Shown here: one piece after another, positions 53,093 to 61,398 of the stretch | Layout: each line of letters starts with the position of its first letter | Numbering within the stretch: position 1 is the first letter of the stretch | Origin: Nitrobacter hamburgensis X14 | Lineage (GTDB): Bacteria; Pseudomonadota; Alphaproteobacteria; Rhizobiales; Xanthobacteraceae | Direction: 5' to 3' | Assembly: GCF_000013885.1 (NCBI RefSeq) | Contig: NC_007964.1 | Location: forward strand, 4,202,001-4,266,000 | Length of the DNA: 64,000 nucleotides | Made by a program: the position numbers and the translations under genes | The notes under the pieces: model-generated | Database searches by the model: none | What the model was told of the DNA's origin: nothing | Seen by the model: only the letters and a program-made list of their open reading frames with translations

Positions 53093-54094
53093 ATGACACG
53101 ATCCGTTGAGGAACTGAGACGCGAGTCCGAGCTTAACCGGGCCCAGCTCGCGGCGACGGTCGATCGGCTGAGAGAGCAGATCACCGACACGGCAGAAGAC
53201 CTGCGCTACAAAGTCTCCCCGCAAGGGATCAAGTCGGAGGTCTCCGAGTTCGTCAGCCGCCAAACCCACAGTTGGCTTGATGCGCTCAAGCAGCAGATCA
53301 TGGAAAATCCGATGCAGGCGATCGCGGCCGGGACCGCGGTTGCGGTGCCAGCCTTGCGGCTGGCACGGGGATTTCCGCTTCCTCTCCTGATGATGGGCGC
53401 AGGCCTTGCCCTGACTTCGAAGTCGATGCGCGCCCGCGTAGCGGACGCGGCCGCTCCGGCGGTGGAAAAGGTCAAGGAAATGGCAGGTGAGGCCGCCGAA
53501 CGCGTTCAATCGTTCGGCGAGGATGCGGTTGACGCGGCCTCCCAGACAGGGCGCCGGGCCACTGACAGGATAAGCGAGGCTCAATCTTGGGCGGCCGGAA
53601 TGGCCGACGACCTGACTGACCGGGCGGCGCGGACCACCGACAGAGTGAAGGCGGGCCTGGATGCCGCCTCGGAAACCGCGAAAGCCAAAATCGAGCAGGT
53701 TGGTTCGACCATACGCGACAAGGCTACTGCGGCCCCGGAAACCGCCCGGCAGATGATCGGTGACAATGCCGCCCTGATCGCCGGCCTGGGAGTTGCGATC
53801 GGCGCGATCATTGCGGCTTCCCTTCCCGCCACCCCGGCGGAGGCCGCCGCCATCGGCAAGGCGAGTGGGGGCGTGAAGCGCGCGGCTGGCAAGGCCGTCC
53901 AATCCGGATTCGAGGCGGCCAAGGATGCGGTGCTGTCGGCAGCCGATGCCGCCGCAAAGAGCGTGTCCCAGGCCGATCTCGGCAAATCCGCCAGCCACAT
54001 GACGCGGGATGTGTCCGAAAGATTGAAGGAAGCAGCCGACGACATCGTGTCCGCGGCGTTCAATCCTTCTCAAACCGAAGAGAAACCCTCATGA
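53093..54094 (+). CDS. DUF3618-domain membrane-associated protein
   Basis: From ATG 53093 (or GTG 53084), about 333 residues. The N-terminal DUF3618 motif reads RSVEELRRESELNRAQLAATVDRLREQI. It is followed by a conserved ENPMQAIAAGTAVAVPALRLARGFPLPLLMMGAGLAL membrane region and a long Ala/Lys/Glu-rich helical part. A second hydrophobic helix (LIAGLGVAIGAIIAASLP) lies near 225-245. The family is typical of Hyphomicrobiales, with an unknown role in the envelope or stress response. Its stop overlaps the next ATG, and it is the first gene of a tight operon. Confidence 0.75.
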   Translation: MTRSVEELRRESELNRAQLAATVDRLREQITDTAEDLRYKVSPQGIKSEVSEFVSRQTHSWLDALKQQIMENPMQAIAAGTAVAVPALRLARGFPLPLLMMGAGLALTSKSMRARVADAAAPAVEKVKEMAGEAAERVQSFGEDAVDAASQTGRRATDRISEAQSWAAGMADDLTDRAARTTDRVKAGLDAASETAKAKIEQVGSTIRDKATAAPETARQMIGDNAALIAGLGVAIGAIIAASLPATPAEAAAIGKASGGVKRAAGKAVQSGFEAAKDAVLSAADAAAKSVSQADLGKSASHMTRDVSERLKEAADDIVSAAFNPSQTEEKPS

Positions 54095-54627
54095 GCGAAT
54101 TTGATATCCGGCAAGCCGCTTCTCGGCCGCCCGACTCGCCGTCTTCCCAAAGCCTGCGGGACCAAATCGCTGATGCAGGCGCCGATGTCAGGCAACGCGC
54201 GGGCGATGCGCTGCGGGCGTCAACGGATGTCGCGCGCGACAAATTCAAGGAGGCCTCCGACGCTGCCACGGAGGTGGCGGAGGGAGCCGCGGATCGCTTA
54301 CAGGACAAGGCCGAGGAGCGGCAGCGCTCCGGAGCGGACTTCATAGCCCGGCTTGCTGGCAACATTCGGCAAGCCGCCCATGCCTTCGACAACGACGCGC
54401 CGTTTGCCGCGCGCGGCATCAATTCCGGCGCTGACTACGTGGAAGACACTGCCGAGAAGATTCGCAACGGGACCTTCCGCGATCTCGTTGACGGGGCCTC
54501 CGACTTCGCGAAGCGGCAGCCGGCTGCTTTTCTGGGACTGTCGGTGCTCGCCGGCTTCGCCGCATTGCGTTTTTTTAAAGCTTCGGGGAAACACACCACA
54601 TCCTCGCAAGAGGAGGACGCGCGATGA
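54091..54627 (+). CDS. Helical membrane-anchored protein of the DUF3618 operon
   Basis: A 178-residue protein, overlapping the DUF3618 stop by four bases and the next gene's start by four. Residues 20-120 are Ala/Asp/Arg-rich amphipathic helices similar to apolipoprotein/LEA-like sequences. One hydrophobic helix lies near the end (AAFLGLSVLAGFAALRFF). This layout suggests a tail-anchored or bitopic inner-membrane protein. No named family is recognised. Confidence 0.65.
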   Translation: MSEFDIRQAASRPPDSPSSQSLRDQIADAGADVRQRAGDALRASTDVARDKFKEASDAATEVAEGAADRLQDKAEERQRSGADFIARLAGNIRQAAHAFDNDAPFAARGINSGADYVEDTAEKIRNGTFRDLVDGASDFAKRQPAAFLGLSVLAGFAALRFFKASGKHTTSSQEEDAR

Positions 54628-55019
54628 GCACCCAATCCGATCTTGGGACGATCTCAAATCTCCTCGGCGATGCGCTTTCGCAGTTCGCCAAGCTTTTCCA
54701 GAACGAGGTCGATCTCGCCAGGGCCGAGCTCGGCGAGAAGGTCCAGCAAGTCGCTTGGGCAGTTGGCTGGTTAGCAGCGGCCGCTGTCCTTGTTATCCCA
54801 GCGCTCGTCATGGCCCTGTTTGCGCTCTCGGCCGCCTTGATGGAATCCGGCTGGTCGCAGCCGATTTCATACCTTGTCTCCGCGGTCGTCGCCGCCGCGG
54901 TTGCCGGCGTGTTGTTTGCCGTTGGCTGGAACCGGCTGGACGCGCGCAACTTGGCGCCTCGTAAAACGATGCGTCAGCTCGAGAAGGACAAGGTCACCGT
55001 GAAGGACATGGTGCGATGA
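54624..55019 (+). CDS. Holin-like superfamily protein (Phage_holin_3_6 type)
   Basis: A 131-residue protein with two hydrophobic hairpins (WLAAAAVLVIPALVMALFALSAALM and ISYLVSAVVAAAVAGVLFAVGW) and the FQNEVDLARAELGEKV lead-in typical of the family named phage holin 3_6 (DUF1469). In alphaproteobacteria these are chromosomal envelope proteins and not lysis holins. It is coupled to both neighbours by 4-bp overlaps. Confidence 0.75.
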   Translation: MSTQSDLGTISNLLGDALSQFAKLFQNEVDLARAELGEKVQQVAWAVGWLAAAAVLVIPALVMALFALSAALMESGWSQPISYLVSAVVAAAVAGVLFAVGWNRLDARNLAPRKTMRQLEKDKVTVKDMVR

Positions 55020-55723
55020 GTAATTTTCTGGACAATCTGAAGGAAGCGGTTCGCGAAAATCCGCTTTCTGCCGCGCTGATCGGCGGCGGCGCGTTATGGC
55101 TCTTGATTGGTGACGAGAGGTTGAAGAACGCGGCAGCTTCGACGAGCGCGGCACCCGCACCGCTCGCCGATATTGGTGCCAATCTGCGGTCGAGCGAGAC
55201 CAAAATCACGAACAGTCCGCCGACCGCTCCGGAAATCGACCACGAATTGCAGCCTGGCGGCCATAGGTTGCGCGAGGCCACGAGCGCGGCTTCAGAGGCT
55301 ACATCCGGCGCCGCAAACGCGATCAAAGATCGGTTGGGAGAAGGGATCACTTACGCGCGAGAGAGTTTCAGCAAAGCGACCGAGGCGCTTCCCCCGAAGG
55401 AGACCATGGCGAAAGTCCAATCCTCCCTTTCCGATCTGCTCGAGAGACAGCCGCTGGTGCTCGGCGTCATAGGTTTGGCGGTCGGGGTTGCCATCGCAAG
55501 TGCGTTCACGGCGTCGGATCTCGAAAATGAATGGGTCGGTGAAGTCAGTGACCGCGTCAAAGAGGACCTGAAGGCGCGTGCCGGAGCCGTCTCGCACAGC
55601 GCACGAGAGGCTTCCGACACGCTAAAGGCCGAACTTAGTGACATCGGATCTGAAGCCGTGGATCGGCTGCACGAGACCGGCCGCAACGCGGTGAATGCAG
55701 CCCGTGGAAAGGCGAGCGCGTAA
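55016..55723 (+). CDS. Amphipathic membrane protein of the DUF3618 operon
   Basis: A 235-residue protein with an early hydrophobic stretch (PLSAALIGGGALWLLIG) and a later one (PLVLGVIGLAVGVAIASAF), separated and followed by Ala/Ser/Glu-rich amphipathic helices (SHSAREASDTLKAELSDIGS). It overlaps the holin-like gene by four bases. Related proteins in rhizobia are sometimes called nutrient-deprivation induced; that name is not demonstrated here. Last of the overlapping genes. Confidence 0.65.
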   Translation: MSNFLDNLKEAVRENPLSAALIGGGALWLLIGDERLKNAAASTSAAPAPLADIGANLRSSETKITNSPPTAPEIDHELQPGGHRLREATSAASEATSGAANAIKDRLGEGITYARESFSKATEALPPKETMAKVQSSLSDLLERQPLVLGVIGLAVGVAIASAFTASDLENEWVGEVSDRVKEDLKARAGAVSHSAREASDTLKAELSDIGSEAVDRLHETGRNAVNAARGKASA

Positions 55724-55816
55724 CTGCGAACCACCTCGACCGGAGAGCATGCCGAAGCGCGGCGTCCTCGCACCGTTGACCAGGGAACTGAAGTCAATCT
55801 TATAACGGAGGAAGCC

Positions 55817-56278
55817 ATGAACCGAGGAATGCCATCGCTGACTGCTCTGCTCGGACTGCTTGCAATTGCGGGCTATCAGAACAGGGACAAGCTGGCGGAA
55901 ATGCTCAGCGGAACCGGATCCGGCAACCCTACGGGTGGACAGCGGCAAGCCGGGTCCGGTGGCCTTCTCGGCAACCTATCGGGCATGATCGGCGGCGCCG
56001 GCGTGGGCGGTCTTCTCAACGACGGTCTCGGAGAGCTGCTCGAACGCTTCAAGCAGAATGGCCAAGGGGATGCCGCCCAATCCTGGGTCAATGACGGCCC
56101 CAATAAGGACATCTCGCCGCCGCAGCTCAAGCAATCGATTGGGCCGGATATCTTGGCTGCGTTGGAGCAGCAGACCGGCCTTTCGCAGGACGAACTGATT
56201 GCGCGGCTTTCGCGTGAGCTTCCGACGGCCGTGGACAAGTATACGCCGGGCGGCCGTCTGCCGGATCGGAATGCCTAA
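55817..56278 (+). CDS. YidB-family (DUF937) protein
   Basis: A 153-residue protein behind AGGAGG-like GGAGGAAGCC. Gly-rich middle (GGLLGNLSGMIGGAGVGGLLNDGLGELLERFKQNGQG) then AQSWVNDGPNKDISPPQLKQSIG and the LSQDELIARLSRELPTAVDKYTPGG end, as in YidB/DUF937 proteins. Function unknown; frequent in envelope-stress clusters of alphaproteobacteria. It lies 93 bases after the overlapping genes and may have its own promoter. Confidence 0.8.
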   Translation: MNRGMPSLTALLGLLAIAGYQNRDKLAEMLSGTGSGNPTGGQRQAGSGGLLGNLSGMIGGAGVGGLLNDGLGELLERFKQNGQGDAAQSWVNDGPNKDISPPQLKQSIGPDILAALEQQTGLSQDELIARLSRELPTAVDKYTPGGRLPDRNA

Positions 56279-56304
56279 CCTTCTAGGAACGGGAGAAGCC
56301 CAAG

Positions 56305-56565
56305 ATGAGTGTGATATGGACGATCATCATTGGCTTTATAGCGGGGGTCATTGCCAAGTTCGTCATGCCTGGCGACAACGAGCCCTCGGGATTCATCCTC
56401 ACCACGATCTTAGGCATTGTGGGGGCCTTCGTCGCAACCTATCTCGGGCAGTCGCTCGGATGGTACCGCATCGGCGAGGGTGCCGGTCTGGTCGGCGCGA
56501 TCGTCGGTGCCGTCATTGTATTGCTCGTGTACGGGTTCGTCGCCGGCAGGCGTAGAACAATTTGA
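56305..56565 (+). CDS. GlsB/YeaQ/YmgE-family membrane protein
   Basis: An 86-residue protein with three hydrophobic segments: IWTIIIGFIAGVIAKFVMPGDNEPSGF, ILTTILGIVGAFVATYLG and LVGAIVGAVIVLLVYGF. The pattern GxxAGxxAK..MPG..P.G is that of the transglycosylase-associated GlsB/YeaQ group, small inner-membrane proteins linked to general stress. It follows the YidB gene by 26 bases with a GGAG site, probably in the same transcript. Confidence 0.85.
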   Translation: MSVIWTIIIGFIAGVIAKFVMPGDNEPSGFILTTILGIVGAFVATYLGQSLGWYRIGEGAGLVGAIVGAVIVLLVYGFVAGRRRTI

Positions 56566-56696
56566 GTCGCTATGCCGCACGTTTTTCATCCGAACGATTT
56601 CGCGCAGAGAGCGGACGCGTTAATTGTAGGTGCGGGTCCGGAGCAATTTGATCCGCCGGCGGCTGGTTCGGCGGGAAGGATCGCTCGGAGGCGAGC

Positions 56697-56816
56697 ATGG
56701 CGCAGTTCTACAACTGGCTCGGCCCGAAGAAGAGCCGCGGCATTCGCCTAGCGGTGATGGATATGTGGAAGCCGTTTCGCAACACGACGCGCGAACGGGC
56801 GCCGCAGGAAACGTGA
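56697..56816 (+). mobile_element. ISL3 transposase fragment
   Basis: A 39-residue frame reading FYNWLGPKKSRGIRLAVMDMWKPFRNTT matches the DDE region of ISL3-family transposases. Both ends are missing. It lies directly before the permease gene, so an ISL3 deletion remnant may separate it from the envelope operon. Key landmarks: GIRLAVMDMWKPFRN. Confidence 0.7.
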
Positions 56817-56845
56817 GCTCCGCGTTTCGTGTGAGGCGGAACAAA

Positions 56846-59194
56846 ATGCCTAACGCGCCGACAGGCCCCGGGCGTCTATCATCAGGCCGATCCCTTGGGG
56901 CTTCGGTCCCGCCTCGCGAATTGGACATCGTGAAAGTTGCGGCCGCCCTAGTGTCGGGCGGGGTCCTGCTTGGCGGCCTGTATTACGGCCGCCAAATACT
57001 CATACCGCTCGCGATCGCGTTCCTGATCACGTTCGCTCTGAACCCGCCGGTCACATGGCTCGCCCGGCTCGGCCTGCCGAGACTGCTCGCGACGAGCCTC
57101 GTCATGGTGACGGTCGTTTGCACTCTGGTTGGACTAGGGACCATCCTAGGCACACAAGTCCGTTCGATCGCGGTTGAATTGCCAGCGTATCAATCGACGG
57201 TACTGACAAAATTGGCGGATCTGCGCCAAAACCTCAAAGCGCCGGGCTTGTTCGACCGCGTCCTGAAAATCTTTGAACGCGTCCAGAAAGAGGTCGAGTT
57301 AAAAGACAACAGACCTGCGGAAGGCTCCCTCCCACAGCGAGTGGAAATCGTCCCCGAACCGCAAACGCCGTTCGAGCAGGCATTTGCCTGGCTTATGCGA
57401 TCAGCGGAGCCTCTAGCCACCTCCGGCATCATCTTGATCTTCGTCTTTCTGGCGCTGCTTGATTTCGCCGACCTTCGCGATCGGTTTCTGCGCCTATTGG
57501 GAGGGAACTTCCATCGCTCGACCGATGCGATTCAGGAGGCTGGCGCGCGTATTAGCAGATACCTTCTGATGCAGTTGCTTGTAAACATCAGTTATGGCGT
57601 CCTGCTGGCTACCGGCCTCTGGATCATCGCTGTACCAGGCGCCCTGCTGTGGGGCGCTGTGGGCGCGATCATGCGCTTCGTCCCCTACATCGGCCCGCTG
57701 ATTGCTGCGATTTTTCCAATCACACTCGCGTTTGCTGTCGACAGCGGATGGAGCATGCTGCTCTGGTCCGTTGCGCTGATCGTCATGCTCGAGTTGATAA
57801 GCAGCAATATTGTCGAGCCGTTGCTTTATGGTTCCAGTACAGGCCTGTCGGCCATATCGCTGATCGCCGCGGCGACACTATGGACAGTGCTCTGGGGGCC
57901 CCTGGGGCTCATCCTCTCCACCCCCCTTACGGTCTGTTTGCTGGTTCTCGGGCGCAATCTGCCGCAGCTGCGCTTCCTCGATACCATGCTCGGCTCGACA
58001 CCTGCACTGGATATTCCGACCCGCATCTATCAGCGGCTGATTGCAAATGATGCCGACGAGGCTTTTGAGATCGCAAGCACCGAGATCGAAAAGTCTTCGA
58101 TCATATCATTCTACGACGCAATCGGCATTGAAGTCCTTCGGCTGGCAAGCGACGACTATCTCCAGGACGCAAGCGCCGAGCACCGCCTGCATCTGGCAAG
58201 CGGGATGGATACACTGCTCGACGACCTGAACGATCAATACCCCTCCTCCCAGAGTCCGGAGGCAAGGCCCAGGGTCCTATGCATCGGAGGAAAATGGGAG
58301 ATTGATGCCTTCGCCGGCGAGATGCTCGCCCATGCGCTCGCTTCCGAAGGGGTCGCCGCGGCTTCCCAATCGGCTGCTGGCGTCAATGCCGACTATCTGG
58401 CCAAGCTCGACCTGAAGGGCGCGAACATTGTCTGCCTTAGCTACCTTACGCCGCATCCAGCTGTCCCCGCTCGCCACGCCTGCCGGCGTCTGCGGAGACG
58501 ATGGCCAAATCTGCGCATCGTCCTAGCGCTATGGAACGCGCCGCCGGAACTGCTGACCGACGAATCCCTTTCAGCGCTCAAAGCCGATACTGTCGTGACT
58601 TCGGTTGAGGAGGCGGTTCGTCGTATTCACCGCATCATCGCCCCCGAAGAAGCCAGGACAGCCCAAAACGCCACCGTGCCTGACAACGACGCAGAGCGTG
58701 TCGACGCGCTAAAAGCGACCGGGGTCTTGGAGGGTGACAAACGTGAAGTTCTGGATGCCCTCGCCAAGCGTGCGGCCGACGTATTCAATGCCAGCGTTGC
58801 CGTGATCACCACTATCGGTAAGGGTCGCGAATACTTTGTCGGACAAAGTGGCAAATTGCCAGACGCCATCACCGATAATGCAGGCACGCTGCTGCCGATG
58901 GACCGCGACCGCTCGATCTCCAACTACGTAATAGCCAACGACGGGACGCTAGTCGTTTCGGACATCGAGCGCGACCCGCGCTTTGCCGATAACCAGACGA
59001 TCGCTCAATGGAACGTCCGCTTCTACGCCGGTTCGCCGCTACGCGCAACCGACGGTCTGATAATCGGAGCGTTGTGCATTCTCGACTCGAAACCCCGCAC
59101 CCTGGAAGACAATGAGGTCGCATTGCTCGAAACGATGGCCGCCGACGTCGTAGCCATCATTACAACGAGTGATGGGACAAAGAAGCGTCGTTGA
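56846..59194 (+). CDS. AI-2E-type permease fused to a B12-binding-like and a GAF domain
   Basis: From ATG 56846 (GAGG nine bases upstream) about 782 residues; the open frame extends to GTG 56630 across the ISL3 scrap. The first ~340 residues are an AI-2E/PerM-type transporter with eight or so membrane segments (IPLAIAFLITFALNPPVTWLARLG, GALLWGAVGAIMRFVPYIGPLIAAIFP, LSTPLTVCLLVLGR). A regulatory region follows: a Rossmann-like stretch (VLCIGGKWEIDAFAGEMLAHAL, LDLKGANIVCLSYL) resembling a B12-binding fold without its His motif. It ends in a GAF domain (VFNASVAVITTIGKGREYF, SISNYVIANDGTLVVSDIERDPRF). The fusion suggests ligand- or redox-controlled transport; the cargo is unknown. Confidence 0.75.
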   Translation: MPNAPTGPGRLSSGRSLGASVPPRELDIVKVAAALVSGGVLLGGLYYGRQILIPLAIAFLITFALNPPVTWLARLGLPRLLATSLVMVTVVCTLVGLGTILGTQVRSIAVELPAYQSTVLTKLADLRQNLKAPGLFDRVLKIFERVQKEVELKDNRPAEGSLPQRVEIVPEPQTPFEQAFAWLMRSAEPLATSGIILIFVFLALLDFADLRDRFLRLLGGNFHRSTDAIQEAGARISRYLLMQLLVNISYGVLLATGLWIIAVPGALLWGAVGAIMRFVPYIGPLIAAIFPITLAFAVDSGWSMLLWSVALIVMLELISSNIVEPLLYGSSTGLSAISLIAAATLWTVLWGPLGLILSTPLTVCLLVLGRNLPQLRFLDTMLGSTPALDIPTRIYQRLIANDADEAFEIASTEIEKSSIISFYDAIGIEVLRLASDDYLQDASAEHRLHLASGMDTLLDDLNDQYPSSQSPEARPRVLCIGGKWEIDAFAGEMLAHALASEGVAAASQSAAGVNADYLAKLDLKGANIVCLSYLTPHPAVPARHACRRLRRRWPNLRIVLALWNAPPELLTDESLSALKADTVVTSVEEAVRRIHRIIAPEEARTAQNATVPDNDAERVDALKATGVLEGDKREVLDALAKRAADVFNASVAVITTIGKGREYFVGQSGKLPDAITDNAGTLLPMDRDRSISNYVIANDGTLVVSDIERDPRFADNQTIAQWNVRFYAGSPLRATDGLIIGALCILDSKPRTLEDNEVALLETMAADVVAIITTSDGTKKRR

Positions 59195-59601
59195 AGCCGG
59201 CTCGGACTACCTCAACGGACAGGCAGGAGGCGCCTCAGGTATCCCCTCATTCACACGCATGAGAATAGGCGCTGGCCTCCTCCAAATATCCCGAGCCCAG
59301 TTGCGGCTGCCGCCGATCTTTTCTGGCAACGAGGTCGTCGGTGCCGCTACGATCCCGCCGGTCGGTGAAAAGGTCAGCGCCATTAGCGTGATCAGCGAAC
59401 GCAGCGCTGCTTGCGATCACTTGCCAGCTCCCTCAAGGTGGCACGCATCGCCTTGCGCGGTGAGAACTTTCGCTCGCTCATGGTTGTGGCAGCATAGTCC
59501 AAAAGCTCGCAGAATCTGTTCGTAATAATCGGCTCCGCCTTCTCAGGAAATTGATGGGGCCTCACAGACCTGGGCAGTTCAATCGGCCTTCTATCGGCAT
59601 G
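59195..59601. other. Stretch without a supported gene
   Basis: About 400 bases after the permease stop, facing the 3' end of the convergent membrane-protein gene. No motif-bearing frame and no clear terminator was found. Confidence 0.45.
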
Positions 59602-60223
59602 TTATGGACAAGTGGCTGCGGGATCGGCATTTTCATGATCGAGTGTAAGCGGGGCCGCTTGCTTGTCTTGATGAAACGCTATGTCAATCCGGGATGGCTT
59701 CTTTCTATGCCAATGCCACCAAAGCACGGCGCTAACTCCAAGCGCCAGGGACACAACTAGAACCACAATCAATGCCGAATTCTCAATCCAGGCAATCGCC
59801 GGAATGCTCAGGGCCATGACGAGTCCGAGAAGGCAGACCTTCCAAGAGCGCGCGCGCGCCGACATGGATGCCAGCGGTAAACGTGCCAAGTGCCAGCAAC
59901 GTGAAAATGGCAAGCCCAGTCACATTGGCATTCAGGATCCTCTGCACGCTTGGCAACAGTATCATGTTCATCACGAGCAAAAATGCGCACCAATGCAGTA
60001 CCTGCGTCTTAACCAACCGCCATCGCGTGTCTTTGTCGTCTGTGCTCTGCCATCCGGTACGGATACAGATGGCTCCAATCACCACCGCCAGAATCTCCCA
60101 ATAGAGGACAATCGGTTGTTTCAAGATGCTCGTATAGGCAACGCCGATTATCGTTAGTAGCAGAACGAGACTATAGGGTAGTTCTTTGATCCAAATTCTA
60201 GTCCGTCCTAACTCAACAGACAT
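59602..60223 (-). pseudogene. Multispan membrane protein with one frameshift
   Basis: From ATG 60223 the frame reads MSVELGRTRIWIKELPYSLVLLLT and gives four membrane helices (VLLLTIIGVAYTSI, ILAVVIGAICI, WCAFLLVMNMILL, LAIFTLLALGTFTAGI). After a CG-repeat near 59845 the frame shifts and two further helices (LLGLVMALSIPAIAW, ALIVVLVVSLALGVSAVLWW) follow to the stop at 59602. Joined, it is a ~205-residue inner-membrane protein of no known family. The slip in a GCGCGCGCGC run may be a sequencing error. Confidence 0.55.
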
Positions 60224-60413
60224 AATTCGTGGATTGGCTGGTGGCGCTTGATCACGGCTCGCTTCTGCGCGCATGGTGTCTCCGGATCGAAAGTCATCGC
60301 CCCAAACACCTTGTAAACGCCGGCGTTACCCTTGAGTTCCGACCGCGGACTGTTAGGCCAGGCCCGCAAAAGTTGCTTAAGCTTGAGCGCGGCAAGATCA
60401 ACGCTCAGGGTTT

Positions 60414-60554
60414 TTGGACGCGGTGACAGCGAAGCCGGATATCACGGTCGCCGAGTTGCGAGACCTGTTGAAACGTCGTGGAATATCGGCCGGCATTGTC
60501 GTGAGCGTCACTCGAGCGGACCGCCATGGTCGGCGGCGGCGGGACGGGACGTAA
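60414..60554 (+). mobile_element. IS630 transposase fragment
   Basis: A short frame reads LDAVTAKPDITVAELRDLLKRRGIS, matching the second helix-turn-helix of IS630-family transposases (PD-T-AEL-LL pattern). It soon loses similarity and stops. No catalytic DDE part is present. Confidence 0.6.
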
Positions 60555-60917
60555 CGTGCTGCAGAAGCTGTAATCGCACATCAAAAGCCTCCATGTTGAC
60601 CGAGCACCGATGCAGCCAACATCTTTGGTTGAATTAAGTTTCCGCCCGCGTGACTTTTTCAGCAAAGGGTCTACGGGCCCAGGTTCCAGCTCGTCGGCGT
60701 CCTGCCGCGTCCTCTCAGCCCATGCCGAAGACGATCCTGAAGGCAACTGCGGCTCTGTAGCAAAGGCACAGAAAAGCCGCCAGCTGTCCTCGGTTCGCTG
60801 AACCGCGGTCGGTTAATTGTCTTTCTCGGCCCCGTCCAAGTCTCCGGAACGATACCGCTGGACGTCGGTTGGACAATCTGAGGTGCGTAGCGTTCTCGTG
60901 CTGGAACGTTTGCGACG
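60555..60917. other. Stretch without a supported gene
   Basis: About 360 bases between the IS630 scrap and the IS5 transposase stop codon. The left end of the IS5-family element should fall here, but no inverted repeat matching the sequence near 63650 was found by eye. Confidence 0.4.
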
Positions 60918-61300
60918 CTAGTCGCCGAGACGCAGGAACGCGAGCGCTTTCTGATTGAAATTCTCCCAATCCCTGGCGAGCCTACGGCATCGTCCCAGCC
61001 ACGCGAATGTGCGCTCGACGATCCATCGCTTCGGCAACACGACGAACTTCTTCGCCGTATCGGAGCGCTTGACGATCTCTATGTTCACTCGCGACATGAT
61101 CTTCTTCATGGCGCGCCGGAATATCGGGCCCTGATAACCGCCATCGGCATAGAGCTTCAACAGGAACGGATACAGACCGAACAGGGTCGCCATGACAAGG
61201 GCCCCGCCATCGCGATCCTGCAGATCGGCGGCATGCACGACGGCGTGCATCAGCAAGCCTTGCGTATCGACGAGGATGTGACGTTTCTTGCCTTTGATCT
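60918..61300 (-). CDS. IS5-family transposase, 3' exon
   Basis: This is the second part of the DDE transposase: IKGKKRHILVDTQGLLMHAVVHAADLQDRDG with the second catalytic Asp, YADGGYQG and the third motif KRWIVERTFAWLGRCRRLARDWE, closing at TAG. It is separated from the first part (63213-63629) by a group II intron. Joining ...AGKK|IKGKKRH across the intron ends restores the frame exactly. RNA splicing could therefore give an active transposase. Confidence 0.8.
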
Positions 61301-61352
61301 GTAGAGTCGAGGACGGGCGCGGTGGCATTGCCCCGTTTCCCGTCCCCGCTCA

Positions 61353-61390
<38 letters not shown>

Positions 61391-61398
61391 GACTGGCT

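Noticed and set aside
54624..55019. Phage lysis holin
   Set aside because: The holin-like family here is the chromosomal DUF1469 type within an envelope operon; no endolysin is adjacent.
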